Shown here: one piece after another, positions 15,694 through 24,611 of the stretch | Layout of the letters: every line of letters starts with the position of its first letter | Numbering within the stretch: position 1 is the stretch's first letter | Source of the DNA: Helicobacter sp. MIT 11-5569 | GTDB lineage: Bacteria; Campylobacterota; Campylobacteria; Campylobacterales; Helicobacteraceae | Assembly: GCF_000765695.2 (NCBI RefSeq) | Contig: NZ_JRPB02000004.1 | Coordinates: 1 to 64,000, forward strand | DNA length: 64,000 bases | Reading direction: 5' to 3' | Translations under genes and position numbers: made by a program | The notes under the pieces: generated by a model | Databases searched by the model: none | Told to the model about the DNA's origin: nothing | What the model saw: only the letters and a program-made list of their open reading frames with translations

Positions 15694-16707
15694 TTATAAA
15701 AATTTAGTTTTTAGTCCGATTGCTTGATAACCTTGTTTTTCAATCTCCTCAAAAGATGCTACCATTTCGCCACTAATACCAACTAAAGAGACTACATCAT
15801 CTTGTTTTGCCATTTTATCAAAGATTGCAAGGACTGCTTGAACGCTCCCATCTTTTAGTGCCTCTGTTCTGTATGCGAGAATTCTATTATCAACAATAAG
15901 ATTAAATCCATTAATTCCATTAGAATCACTATATTCTTCATACACCATTCCATTGTTGAGTGTTATCCCTTTTTTGGTATCTGTTTGTTCGCTCCAATAT
16001 GCTTGGAAAATCTGTATATGCTTAGAAACAAGTTCCTTTTCAAAAGGGCTTAATGTCTCTGCAATCGTTCCAAAAAAACCTTTAATCCAAGCAATACCGC
16101 TGTTTGCACCATCTGCAAAAGCAGCAATGCTTTTTTGCAATTCTTCTGCCCTTTGAAAATAAATTCCCCCTTTATCTTCTTCTAAAGATTTTGGAGAAAG
16201 TAAAGCAAGCATTTCAGCAGCACGTGTTGCTTCATCTTTTAAAGATTTCATTACATTTGGAAACTCCAAGAATTGCTCTTTAAACAGCAATAAAGTTTGC
16301 AATGTAGAATCCTCAGAATTTTGTGATTGTGCGTAAAGCGCATTGATTTTTTCATGCATTAAATCTTCTAAAACCCTTAAAGTTCTAGGATAGGAAAAGG
16401 GATTTAATTCTCCTTCTAGTTTTTTTATTTCTTTTGTTTCTAAACCCTCTCCTTTAGAATTTGCTAGAAATTTCAATGTTTGTAAAAACTCTTCGTTCTC
16501 TTGTGGAATCCCAACAATGTCTTGAATGATTTTTGTGTTTAAAGTCAAATCATCTTGTGAAATTTCTGCCTTTTCTTGCGCTTGTTCTTCTTTAGGGTTT
16601 AAAGCACTTTCAAAGCAAAAGGTATTGAAAGGCATTTCTTCTGCATATTTAGGAAAATTGATAAACTTTGCTTCAGAATGTGTTTGATTTGTATAAATCG
16701 TTTGCAT
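15694..16707 (-). CDS. Unknown protein behind a sigma54-like promoter
   Basis: This 337-aa soluble protein matches no family I know. It has no signal peptide or membrane helix. The N-terminal third is acidic and probably disordered, the middle is helical, and the last 100 residues look like a compact mixed domain (YEEYSDSNGINGFNLIVDN). A well-spaced GG-N10-GC element lies upstream on the same strand, so it may belong to the RpoN flagellar regulon. It stands alone between the divergent NADH dehydrogenase gene and the same-strand Na/Pi transporter gene. Confidence 0.7.
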   Translation of the reverse strand: MQTIYTNQTHSEAKFINFPKYAEEMPFNTFCFESALNPKEEQAQEKAEISQDDLTLNTKIIQDIVGIPQENEEFLQTLKFLANSKGEGLETKEIKKLEGELNPFSYPRTLRVLEDLMHEKINALYAQSQNSEDSTLQTLLLFKEQFLEFPNVMKSLKDEATRAAEMLALLSPKSLEEDKGGIYFQRAEELQKSIAAFADGANSGIAWIKGFFGTIAETLSPFEKELVSKHIQIFQAYWSEQTDTKKGITLNNGMVYEEYSDSNGINGFNLIVDNRILAYRTEALKDGSVQAVLAIFDKMAKQDDVVSLVGISGEMVASFEEIEKQGYQAIGLKTKFL

Positions 16708-16742
16708 TGCTATCCTTATAGTGTTTAAAATTTTTTAATTTT

Positions 16743-16760
16743 AAGCAAAAAGTATTCCTT
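16743..16760 (-). promoter_or_regulatory. Sigma54 (RpoN) promoter candidate
   Basis: Read on the minus strand, AAGGAATACTTTTTGCTT has GG (16758-16757) and GC (16746-16745) separated by exactly 10 bases, with the T-rich -12 context TTTGCTT. It lies 36 bases before the start codon of the 337-aa unknown protein. The -24 half is less canonical than at flgB. Confidence 0.55.
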
Positions 16761-16865
16761 AAATACACATTGACGCTCTTAAAATAAAGATTTTTTTAAC
16801 CTTTTTAGGATTCTATCAACAACTTTATCTTAATATAAAACTTAAGTTTATAGTAAGGATTGGTG

Positions 16866-18077
16866 ATGCAACAACCCAAAAAGATTCTAATTACTGGTGG
16901 TGGATATGGTGGATTAAAGGTGGCTTTAGGACTTCAAAGAAAATATCAAGGAAATGCAGAAATTACATTAATTAGCAAGCACGATTACCATTACCAAACA
17001 ACTCTGTTACACAAAGTAGCAATAGGAACTCTAAGTGCAAGAAAAGCAAGAATCTATTATCGCAAAGTTTTAGATTTAAACAAAGTGTGTTTTATTAAAG
17101 ATAAAATCAAACAAATTTCCCCAAAGGAAAATAAAGTTATTGGTAATGGGGGAGAATATTCTTATGATATTTTAGTAATTGCACTTGGATTTAAGCCCAA
17201 TAATTTTGGTGTTAAAGGGGTAGATAAATACGCCTATAAACTTTCATCTTTAAATGCAGCCTTAAAGATTGATAAAAATATAGAAAATAAATTTAAAGAA
17301 TTTGTGCATACCAAAAACCCTAATGACTTGCAAATTATCGTCTGTGGCACAGGATTTACAGGAATTGAGTTTGCCGCAGAGCTTGCCACACAGCTTGATG
17401 AGCTTTGTTTAATCTGTGGCATTGACCGTAATATTCCAAAAGTAACTTGTATTGGGCGTTCTAAACATATCTTGCCGGTGTTTAGCAGTGCGCTTGCAAA
17501 AAGTGCGGAATCTAAACTGAAAAACTTAGGTGTGGAGATTTTATCGAGTGCAGATATTAAAGAAATTAAAGAAGGTGAAGTCGTTATAGAATCTAACGGT
17601 GTGTCTAGTAGCGTCTATGGTAACACAATAATTTGGAGTGCAGGCGTTAAAGGAAGTGAGATTGTAGAGCATTCTAGCATTCCAAACAAAAATGGTAGAA
17701 TCTGTGTTGATGCACAACTTCAATGTAAGGATTTTGATAATATTTATGTTGTAGGTGATTGTGCTATTGCAGCAGATAAAGATGCAATCCACGCGCCAAC
17801 AGCACAACTTGCTGCACAAATGGGGGATTATGTTGCAGAACTTTTATGCGCAAAGTTGGAAGGCAAAGATTTTACCAAGCCTTTTAAATTTAACCATAGA
17901 GGGACGGTTTGCTCCATAGGACATACAGATGGTGTAGGAATTGTCTATCATAAAAACGTCAAAGGAGAGATTGCGGCATTTATGAAAAATACTATTGAAA
18001 ATAAATGGCTATATAGTATTGGGGGTTTAAATATGGTCTTTAAAAAAGGGCAATTTCGCTATCGAACAAGCAACTAA
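16866..18077 (+). CDS. ndh: Type II NADH dehydrogenase (NDH-2)
   Basis: A single-subunit FAD enzyme that passes electrons from NAD(P)H to quinone without pumping protons, bound to the inner face of the membrane. It has an N-terminal FAD Rossmann motif ITGGGYGG, a second nucleotide motif CGTGFTGIEFAAEL, and the FAD motif YVVGDCAIAADK. The C-terminal part is basic and amphipathic, as expected for membrane docking. I chose ATG 16866 (403 aa) because AAGGA sits at the right distance; GTG and TTG lie just upstream in frame. A TATAAA box is at 16834-16839. Confidence 0.82.
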   Translation: MQQPKKILITGGGYGGLKVALGLQRKYQGNAEITLISKHDYHYQTTLLHKVAIGTLSARKARIYYRKVLDLNKVCFIKDKIKQISPKENKVIGNGGEYSYDILVIALGFKPNNFGVKGVDKYAYKLSSLNAALKIDKNIENKFKEFVHTKNPNDLQIIVCGTGFTGIEFAAELATQLDELCLICGIDRNIPKVTCIGRSKHILPVFSSALAKSAESKLKNLGVEILSSADIKEIKEGEVVIESNGVSSSVYGNTIIWSAGVKGSEIVEHSSIPNKNGRICVDAQLQCKDFDNIYVVGDCAIAADKDAIHAPTAQLAAQMGDYVAELLCAKLEGKDFTKPFKFNHRGTVCSIGHTDGVGIVYHKNVKGEIAAFMKNTIENKWLYSIGGLNMVFKKGQFRYRTSN

Positions 18078-18691
18078 ATATCAAATAAATCTTGATTTTG
18101 CTTGCTAGCTTCTAAAATTGAACTAAAATGCAGGATTTTGCAAGTGTTTTCTAAAAGTGCGAAGAGTTTAGAGAGCATTTGCAAATCACGATGATAAGCA
18201 TAAACACCATATCCGCGAATCACCATAATTTTTTTATCGCTTTCTTTAAAATAGCGGTTTATTTCAATATCAGCACGTTCATACCAATTATCAAAATCCT
18301 TTGGGTCATAAATATCTAATGTGCCTAGCATTCTATAGCCAAAATAGTCTTTGGGAATAATTTTATTATGCGTGAGTGTATAAGAGACAGTAAAAGGTGG
18401 CATTCCATAGGCTATGTATTTGGCATTTGGAATATTTTGATAAATCAATGAATGAATAAAAGCGTCAATACTTGCTTCATTCCAGCGATAATCTCTTTTG
18501 TGATAAAGCATAATTAGCGATTCCATACCCAAATCATCAAAAATTGCATCTTTTTTGTTAATCAAAAAATACCCTTCTTCTAATTTGGTAGAAAGAGAGC
18601 CATGAAAGATTCCAAAAAAATTCTTACGAAACATCGAAAGTGAAATTGTTTTGAGGTTTTTTAAAATTTCCACATCAATATTATAATCCAT
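18074..18691 (-). CDS. Class II aldolase/adducin-like protein
   Basis: A 205-aa protein whose start resembles the class II aldolase/adducin N-terminal domain (GIFHGSLSTKL, YFLINKKDAIFDDL). The family includes fuculose-phosphate aldolases and methylthioribulose dehydratases. I do not see the usual HxH zinc motif, so a catalytic role is uncertain. Its end overlaps the end of the convergent ndh gene by four bases. It starts nine bases after the M23 peptidase gene on the same strand and is probably cotranscribed with it. Confidence 0.65.
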   Translation of the reverse strand: MDYNIDVEILKNLKTISLSMFRKNFFGIFHGSLSTKLEEGYFLINKKDAIFDDLGMESLIMLYHKRDYRWNEASIDAFIHSLIYQNIPNAKYIAYGMPPFTVSYTLTHNKIIPKDYFGYRMLGTLDIYDPKDFDNWYERADIEINRYFKESDKKIMVIRGYGVYAYHRDLQMLSKLFALLENTCKILHFSSILEASKQNQDLFDI

Positions 18692-18700
18692 AGAATCCCC

Positions 18701-19552
18701 CTAATTGCTTGCAAAAAGACCATTGACTTGTGTAATAAAATCCAGTGGATCTACTTGTGCGCCACGCACTAGGATTCCAAAATGCAAATGCGGTCCGCTC
18801 ACTCTTCCTGTTGCTCCACTTAGAGCGATTAAATCACCTTTCTCTACGATTTGTCCCACCTGCACTTTGATTTCACTACAATGATAATACATACTAAATA
18901 CGCCTTCTCCATGGTCTAAAACGACAGAACCACCAGCTAAAAAGCGATTTTTTGCAATCACGACTTTACCGCGATTGCTCGCAAAAATTTCTGTGCCAAT
19001 GGCAGCTCTAAAATCTGTGCCACTATGGTAGCTTTTGACTTCTCCATTAAATGTGCGTGCATTTCCATAAGCACTTGTAATTTTGCTTTGCATAGGGTAG
19101 GCAAAAGCAGAATCCCAAAGACGCGTTTGGCTGTAATTGCTATAAATTGCATTAGCTTCATCGCGCTCTTTTTTAATCCGCTCCTGGTTTTTAGGGTTTG
19201 GTTTGACCTTGCTTGGGCTTGCTTGGATTGCTTCTTTTTTATAATTTCCTTGCACAATTTCTACTGCATCACCATTTTCTAATCTCACTAAACTAGGCTT
19301 TGTATAGTAGGGAATCGCTAAAATTGCAATTTTGCGTGTTGTATCATTTGGGTGAGTAACCCAATGGTAAGTTTTTTTATTCACAACAATGGGCTTTGGA
19401 TTTGCTAGTTTTGTGCTAAGAATTATGGTTTTGCCATTTTCTACAACAAATTCTGGATTTTTTTCTGTTTGTTGTTCTACTGCCTTTAAGGGTAAATGGA
19501 TAAACGCAAAAACACTTGCAACAATAACGCAATACTTTTTTATGCTCTGCAT
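18701..19552 (-). CDS. M23-family peptidoglycan endopeptidase
   Basis: A periplasmic LytM-type zinc endopeptidase of 283 aa that likely trims peptide crosslinks, a process that controls helical shape in Helicobacter and Campylobacter. A signal peptide ends near residue 24 (LPLKA). A beta-rich N-terminal domain and a charged linker precede the catalytic domain, where His176 and Asp180 (HSGTD) and His257 (HLHFG) are the zinc ligands. It may correspond to C. jejuni Cj1235-like proteins, but the exact orthologue (Csd series) is not resolved. Confidence 0.85.
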   Translation of the reverse strand: MQSIKKYCVIVASVFAFIHLPLKAVEQQTEKNPEFVVENGKTIILSTKLANPKPIVVNKKTYHWVTHPNDTTRKIAILAIPYYTKPSLVRLENGDAVEIVQGNYKKEAIQASPSKVKPNPKNQERIKKERDEANAIYSNYSQTRLWDSAFAYPMQSKITSAYGNARTFNGEVKSYHSGTDFRAAIGTEIFASNRGKVVIAKNRFLAGGSVVLDHGEGVFSMYYHCSEIKVQVGQIVEKGDLIALSGATGRVSGPHLHFGILVRGAQVDPLDFITQVNGLFASN

Positions 19553-19706
19553 TGTAATGCCTTTATTTGATTCTTAAAATTTTATAAGCATAACGCAGTT
19601 TTACTTAAAAGCAAAAAAATCCCATGTATAACACTATAAAACCATGTATTTTTGAAAGATTAAATTTTAATTTTTAAGAAAGTTTAGTTTAGTTTATTAA
19701 TTAATC

Positions 19707-19735
19707 TTGACAATAATAGACTAAAGTTATATAAT
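19707..19735 (+). promoter_or_regulatory. Consensus-like promoter of grpE-dnaK
   Basis: TTGACA (19707-19712) and TATAAT (19730-19735) are separated by exactly 17 bases. A full -35 box is rare in this group. I saw no CIRCE element (TTAGCACTC-N9-GAGTGCTAA) nor an HspR-type CTTGAGT repeat next to it. The gene-free stretch 19553-19810 holds this promoter and nothing else I recognise. Confidence 0.7.
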
Positions 19736-19810
19736 TTTGCTTGAAATTTGAAAGAATAATTGCTAAAATTCAATTTTAAATATTCAAATTTAATATTTTA
19801 AGGAGCGAAA

Positions 19811-20371
19811 GTGCAAGAGAATATGCAAGAAGAGCAAAATGAGAATCCAGCTTTTGACGATTCGCAAGAAGAAAATGAAATCCAAGAAAAAGTAGAAGAC
19901 GAAGTAAGTAATGAAGCATTGCAATTACAAATTAGCGAACTAAAAGAGCAATATATGCGTGCTTATGCGGATTTTGAGAACACTAAGAAGCGTTTGATTC
20001 GCGATAAAGACCAAGCATTAGAATATGCGTATGAAAAAATCGCTAAAGACTTGCTTCCAAGCCTTGATACTCTTGAGATTGCCTTAAAAAGTATTCAAGA
20101 TTCTAAGATAAATGCAGAGGAATCCGATTCTATTTTAAGCAAAATTGAAGAAGGAATTGCACTGACTTTAGATAATTTGCTAAAAACACTAGCAAAACAC
20201 GGGATTGAACCTATTTCTACTGATGGTGGATTTGACCCCAATTTTCACGATGCGATTATGCAAGTGCAAAGTGATGCGCACGAATCTGGTGAAATTGTTG
20301 CAGTAATGCAAAAAGGTTATAAGTATAAAGAGAGAGTTTTACGACCCTCTATGGTAAGTATCGCCAAATAA
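19811..20371 (+). CDS. grpE: Nucleotide exchange factor GrpE
   Basis: GrpE releases ADP from DnaK. The 186-aa protein has an acidic disordered start, a long helix ([20 protein letters not shown]) and the C-terminal beta domain with HDAIMQVQS and VLRPSMVSI. The GTG start has AAGGAG at the right spacing. dnaK follows after 26 bases. In H. pylori hrcA precedes grpE, but here no hrcA is next to it. Confidence 0.96.
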   Translation: MQENMQEEQNENPAFDDSQEENEIQEKVEDEVSNEALQLQISELKEQYMRAYADFENTKKRLIRDKDQALEYAYEKIAKDLLPSLDTLEIALKSIQDSKINAEESDSILSKIEEGIALTLDNLLKTLAKHGIEPISTDGGFDPNFHDAIMQVQSDAHESGEIVAVMQKGYKYKERVLRPSMVSIAK

Positions 20372-20397
20372 ATTAAATTTAACATAAAGGATAAAAA

Positions 20398-22278
20398 ATG
20401 GGAAAAGTATTAGGAATTGATTTAGGAACAACAAACTCTGCAATGGCTGTATTTGAAGGTAATGAGGCAAAAATCATTGCAAATAAAGAAGGGAAAAATA
20501 CTACACCTTCTATCGTGGCTTTTACAGATAAAGGCGAAGTATTAGTTGGCGACCCTGCGAAACGTCAAGCAATCACGAATCCTGAAAAAACAATCTATTC
20601 TATTAAAAGAATCATGGGATTAATGTTTAATGAGGATAAAGCACAAGAGGCTAAAAAACGTCTTCCTTACAAAGTTGTTGATAGAAATGGAGCGTGTGCG
20701 ATTGAGATTGCGGGAAAAGTTTATACCCCACAAGAAATTTCAGCTAAGATTTTGATGAAACTAAAAGCAGACGCAGAAAGTTATTTGGGCGAGGAAGTAA
20801 CCGAAGCGGTTATTACCGTGCCAGCGTATTTTAATGACGCTCAAAGAAAAGCAACCAAAGAAGCTGGAACAATTGCGGGATTAAATGTTTTAAGAATTAT
20901 TAATGAGCCGACTTCTGCGGCTCTAGCGTATGGTTTGGATAAAAAGCATTCTGAAAATATTGTTGTTTATGATTTAGGTGGTGGAACATTTGATGTTACC
21001 GTGCTTGAAACAGGCGATAATGTCGTTGAGGTAAAAGCAACAGGTGGGGATGCGTTTTTAGGTGGAGATGATTTTGATAATGCAATCATTGATTGGGCAG
21101 CGTCAGAATTTGAAAGCGAAAATGGAATCAACCTAAAAGGCGATGTTATGGCATTGCAACGTCTTAAAGAAGCGGCTGAAAATGCGAAAAAAGAGCTAAG
21201 TAGCGCACAAGAAACTGAAATGAATTTGCCATTTATTACCGCAGATGCAAGTGGTCCTAAACATTTGGTTAAAAAGCTTACACGCGCAAAATTTGAAAGC
21301 TTAATTGAGCAGTATATCAACCAAACCATTGATAAAATTGCAAATGTTATCAAAGATGCAGATTTGAGCAAAAGCGAAATTAATGAAGTTGTAATGGTTG
21401 GTGGTTCTACTAGAATTCCAAAAGTGCAAGAAAGAGTCAAAGAGTTTATCGATAAAGAACTTAATAAATCCGTTAATCCTGATGAGGTTGTTTCAATGGG
21501 GGCAGCGATTCAAGGAGGAGTGCTAAAAGGTGATGTTAAAGATGTTTTATTGCTTGATGTTACGCCTTTAAGCTTAGGAATTGAAACATTAGGTGGGGTA
21601 ATGACTAGAATTATTGAACGTGGAACAACGATTCCAACAAAGAAAAATCAAGTCTTCTCTACGGCTGAAGATAATCAACCTGCTGTTACGATTCAAGTTT
21701 TACAAGGCGAGAGAGAGCTAGCGCGTGATAATAAAATGTTAGGAAACTTTGAGCTAAGTGGAATCCCAGCAGCACCAAGAGGTGTGCCACAAATTGAAGT
21801 AACTTTTGATATTGACGCAAATGGAATCTTAACGGTTAGCGCAAAAGACAAAGCAACAGGCAAGGAACAAGAGATTAAAATCACAGGTTCTAGCGGGTTA
21901 TCAGATTCTGAAATTGAAAAAATGGTCAAAGACGCAGAGCTTAACAAAGAAGAAGACAAAAAGAAAAAAGAAATCATTGAAGTGCGCAATCAAGCGGATA
22001 GCCTAGTGTATCAAAGCCAAAAAAGCCTAGATGAAATGAAAGATAAAATTGATACCAATGAAGCAGAAAAAATCCAAAACGCAATCAATGCTTTGCAAGA
22101 AACTTTGAAAAACGAAAATGCAAGCAAAGAAGAGATTGACGCAAAAGTTAAAGAGCTTACAGAAGCAAGTCATAAACTTGCAGAGGCAATGTATAAAAAA
22201 GATGATAATGGACAAAATCCAAATGCGCAATCTAACAACAAAAAAGATGATGATGTGATTGACGCAGAAGTGGAGTAA
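20398..22278 (+). CDS. dnaK: Chaperone DnaK (Hsp70)
   Basis: The 626-aa Hsp70 chaperone. The ATPase domain has [16 protein letters not shown] at the start, [14 protein letters not shown] and [11 protein letters not shown]. The substrate-binding domain includes [17 protein letters not shown], and the helical lid ends in an acidic tail [10 protein letters not shown]. It works with GrpE, encoded just upstream in the same operon. A hairpin overlapping the stop region may terminate the transcript. Confidence 0.98.
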   Translation: MGKVLGIDLGTTNSAMAVFEGNEAKIIANKEGKNTTPSIVAFTDKGEVLVGDPAKRQAITNPEKTIYSIKRIMGLMFNEDKAQEAKKRLPYKVVDRNGACAIEIAGKVYTPQEISAKILMKLKADAESYLGEEVTEAVITVPAYFNDAQRKATKEAGTIAGLNVLRIINEPTSAALAYGLDKKHSENIVVYDLGGGTFDVTVLETGDNVVEVKATGGDAFLGGDDFDNAIIDWAASEFESENGINLKGDVMALQRLKEAAENAKKELSSAQETEMNLPFITADASGPKHLVKKLTRAKFESLIEQYINQTIDKIANVIKDADLSKSEINEVVMVGGSTRIPKVQERVKEFIDKELNKSVNPDEVVSMGAAIQGGVLKGDVKDVLLLDVTPLSLGIETLGGVMTRIIERGTTIPTKKNQVFSTAEDNQPAVTIQVLQGERELARDNKMLGNFELSGIPAAPRGVPQIEVTFDIDANGILTVSAKDKATGKEQEIKITGSSGLSDSEIEKMVKDAELNKEEDKKKKEIIEVRNQADSLVYQSQKSLDEMKDKIDTNEAEKIQNAINALQETLKNENASKEEIDAKVKELTEASHKLAEAMYKKDDNGQNPNAQSNNKKDDDVIDAEVE

Positions 22279-22279
22279 T

Positions 22280-22309
22280 GCACTTCATCAAGTGCGATTC
22301 CAAATTTTT
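22280..22309 (+). terminator. Terminator candidate after dnaK
   Basis: GCACTT and AAGTGC form a 6-bp stem with a CATC loop two bases after the stop codon, and a T run (ATTTTT) follows a few bases later. It lies between the convergent dnaK and pldA genes. The gap between stem and T run makes it imperfect. Confidence 0.45.
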
Positions 22310-22321
22310 GGAGTTGCGCTT

Positions 22322-23443
22322 TTATCTTGCAAACAAAAATCCCGCACCAACTCTCTCAACAGCGCGATTATAATCTTGCAAACTTTCTCCATAGCCATTA
22401 AAATATTGCACATACAAATAAAGATTCTTATACAAAGGATAGGAGTAATCTAGCATAATTGCTCCCCTATTATCAGATTGTAAATTGTTGCGCAAAGTAA
22501 GCGTAAAGAGATGTTTATTAATCCCATAACCTAAGCTTAATTCACCATATCCCATATAATCTAAAATATCTGGATTATCATCTTTATTTGCACTTTCTTT
22601 AAAGCGATACCAAGCTTTAAGCCCTAAAGCAAAATTTTCATGTCCATAAATACCTTCTACAAAAAGCCTATCCCAACTCCTTGATTTTAATAAATCTCCA
22701 CCATTGCTTTGATGCACATAGCCAAAATTTACTCTATCAAAAAATACATTGTAGTTTTCTAGGGGATAACTAAAATACAAAGCAGGTTCATAATTGCTTT
22801 CTCTAAAAGGGCGTGAGTTTTCATTGTCATAAATTTGCCAAAAACTTTGCTGCGTGTAAGCAAAGTATAAATCTAAATCTTTAAAGAATAAATCATCAAC
22901 AAGCAGTTTTTTGATACTAATTTGAAACTTAGCTTCTGTGCGTTTTGCTTGACTTTCATCTTTATTAAAATTAACATTTGCTGGTAAAAGGTAGTTAAAC
23001 TTATAAGGCTCAAATCCTAAAAAATCTCCAAAAAAGCGATTCCGTTCAAAACGCGCTTGATAGCGACTAATGCTCCCTTCAAAATCTGCATTTTCTATGC
23101 CTTCTTTAAGTGTTGTGGCAGATTCTTTTGGAATTTCTTTAGATTCTGTATTTGCAAGGTTGTGTAAATATTTAGAATCTTTTGCTAAAGGAGCAGAGGC
23201 TAAATGCTGTGGATTTTCTACAAAAGTTATAAATAGTTCATCAGAATCCTGAAAGTTTAGTTTTAGCTCTTTTTGTCCTTTTTGCACGCTGATAACTTGT
23301 AAAATTTGCATTTGTTTGTCTAAAATTAAAACTTTAGCGCGTTCATCTTCGCTAAAGTCTAATTTTTCATACAATCTCTCCTTTAACACATCGCTATAAA
23401 CAACTAAAGGAAGGTATAATGCGCCTAAGACTCTAAATCTCAT
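22322..23443 (-). CDS. pldA: Outer-membrane phospholipase A
   Basis: An outer-membrane beta-barrel that hydrolyses phospholipids. The protein has a signal peptide (to about residue 17), an extra N-terminal region, and the OMPLA signature FRESNYEPALYFSYPL followed by HQSNGGDLLKSRSWDRLF. His244 and Ser246 correspond to the catalytic His and Ser. The third residue of the E. coli triad (Asn156 in SWNR) is Asp258 here. It ends in Arg after alternating aromatic barrel strands. The gene follows galE with a four-base gap and a good ribosome site, so the two are cotranscribed. H. pylori also has pldA. Confidence 0.88.
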   Translation of the reverse strand: MRFRVLGALYLPLVVYSDVLKERLYEKLDFSEDERAKVLILDKQMQILQVISVQKGQKELKLNFQDSDELFITFVENPQHLASAPLAKDSKYLHNLANTESKEIPKESATTLKEGIENADFEGSISRYQARFERNRFFGDFLGFEPYKFNYLLPANVNFNKDESQAKRTEAKFQISIKKLLVDDLFFKDLDLYFAYTQQSFWQIYDNENSRPFRESNYEPALYFSYPLENYNVFFDRVNFGYVHQSNGGDLLKSRSWDRLFVEGIYGHENFALGLKAWYRFKESANKDDNPDILDYMGYGELSLGYGINKHLFTLTLRNNLQSDNRGAIMLDYSYPLYKNLYLYVQYFNGYGESLQDYNRAVERVGAGFLFAR

Positions 23444-23447
23444 TAAC

Positions 23448-24467
23448 TTAATCCTTTTTTAGTTTTTCTTCCCACAAATACGCACTCTTACAGATTGTTT
23501 CTAAATCATCATATTTGGGATTCCATTGTGTTTTTGCTAAGATTTTTTGATTATCACTCACAAGCACGCTAGGGTCGCCCTCTCTTCTTTGCGCGGATTC
23601 TACAATAAAATCTGTTCCACTTACTTTTTTAACACAAGCAATCACTTCTTTGACACTAAATCCCTTGCCATAACCGACATTATAGATTTCTGATTCTGCA
23701 TTTTCTATCAATGCTTGTAACGCGTAAAAATGTGCGCTTGCTAAATCATCAATATGAATATAATCCCTAATGCAAGTGCCATCTTTTGTGGGATAATCTT
23801 CTCCAAAAATCTGCATTTTTTCACGTTTTTTGCAAGCACATTCACACGCAACTTTAATTAAATGTGTTGCATTTTTTGCTCTCTGTCCTAATGCGCCTCG
23901 TTTGTCCATTAATGCCCCAGCAACATTAAAATAGCGCAAAATCACACTTTTAAAGCTAGGGTTTGCGACCTCTAGCGCATGCAAAATCTTCTCAATCATT
24001 AATTTAGATTCTCCATAAGGATTAATGGGGAGTTTTGGGAGAGATTCTACAACTTTTGCGTCTCCTTTTGGTTCTCCATATACTGCCGCAGTTGAGCTAA
24101 ATAAGAAACGATTGACTTGAAATTCTTGTGCAATTTGTAAAAGATTGGTTGTATTTGCAACATTATTTTTAAAATACAGTAGCGGTTTTTGCACAGATTC
24201 TTGCACAATTAAACTTGCAGCAAAATGCACAATTCCATTAAAGTTAAAGCGCCTAAAAGTCTCTCTTAAAATCTCACTATTTTCTAAATCTCCCAAAACA
24301 AACTCTACGCGTCCAGAAAATGTGCGCTGCAAAAACTCTACATTTTCTAAAAAACCTGTTGTAAGATTATCAAAAATTACAATTTTACAATCACTATTGC
24401 TCAAAAAATAATACGCTGTATGTGAGCCGATATACCCAGCAGCTCCCGTAAATAAAAAGGTTTGCAC
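23448..24467 (-). CDS. galE: UDP-glucose 4-epimerase
   Basis: A 339-aa short-chain dehydrogenase fold enzyme that interconverts UDP-glucose and UDP-galactose, or the N-acetyl forms, for lipooligosaccharide and glycan synthesis. It has the NAD motif TGAAGYIGSH and the catalytic YGESK. The end matches GalE (SDNQKILAKTQWNPKYDDL). The start is GTG with AAGGAT upstream. The amount of N-acetyl substrate used cannot be read from sequence. Confidence 0.92.
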   Translation of the reverse strand: MQTFLFTGAAGYIGSHTAYYFLSNSDCKIVIFDNLTTGFLENVEFLQRTFSGRVEFVLGDLENSEILRETFRRFNFNGIVHFAASLIVQESVQKPLLYFKNNVANTTNLLQIAQEFQVNRFLFSSTAAVYGEPKGDAKVVESLPKLPINPYGESKLMIEKILHALEVANPSFKSVILRYFNVAGALMDKRGALGQRAKNATHLIKVACECACKKREKMQIFGEDYPTKDGTCIRDYIHIDDLASAHFYALQALIENAESEIYNVGYGKGFSVKEVIACVKKVSGTDFIVESAQRREGDPSVLVSDNQKILAKTQWNPKYDDLETICKSAYLWEEKLKKD

Positions 24468-24611
24468 TTTTATCCTTTTGCCTACATTTTAAACATACAT
24501 TTTAACATAAAGGGCAAAATTTTTAAGAGTTTTGAAGCAAATTTGCCACATTTACCATTCCTTTACGCATTTTATGCAAAAATGCCACAATCAATTTTTT
24601 TGGAGAAAATT

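Noticed and set aside
20967-21440. 157-codon open frame on the minus strand inside dnaK
   Set aside because: A mirror of conserved dnaK coding sequence, with no start signal and Ser-rich low-quality composition.
24462-24611. 50-codon N-terminal extension of the glmS frame
   Set aside because: The glutaminase needs Cys next to the start Met (MCGIVGY), and a good ribosome site lies before ATG 24612. The extension is chance open frame.
24480-24611. Possible glmS ribozyme or riboswitch
   Set aside because: The leader is AT-rich, with none of the ribozyme core stems that I could recognise; glmS ribozymes are a Gram-positive feature.
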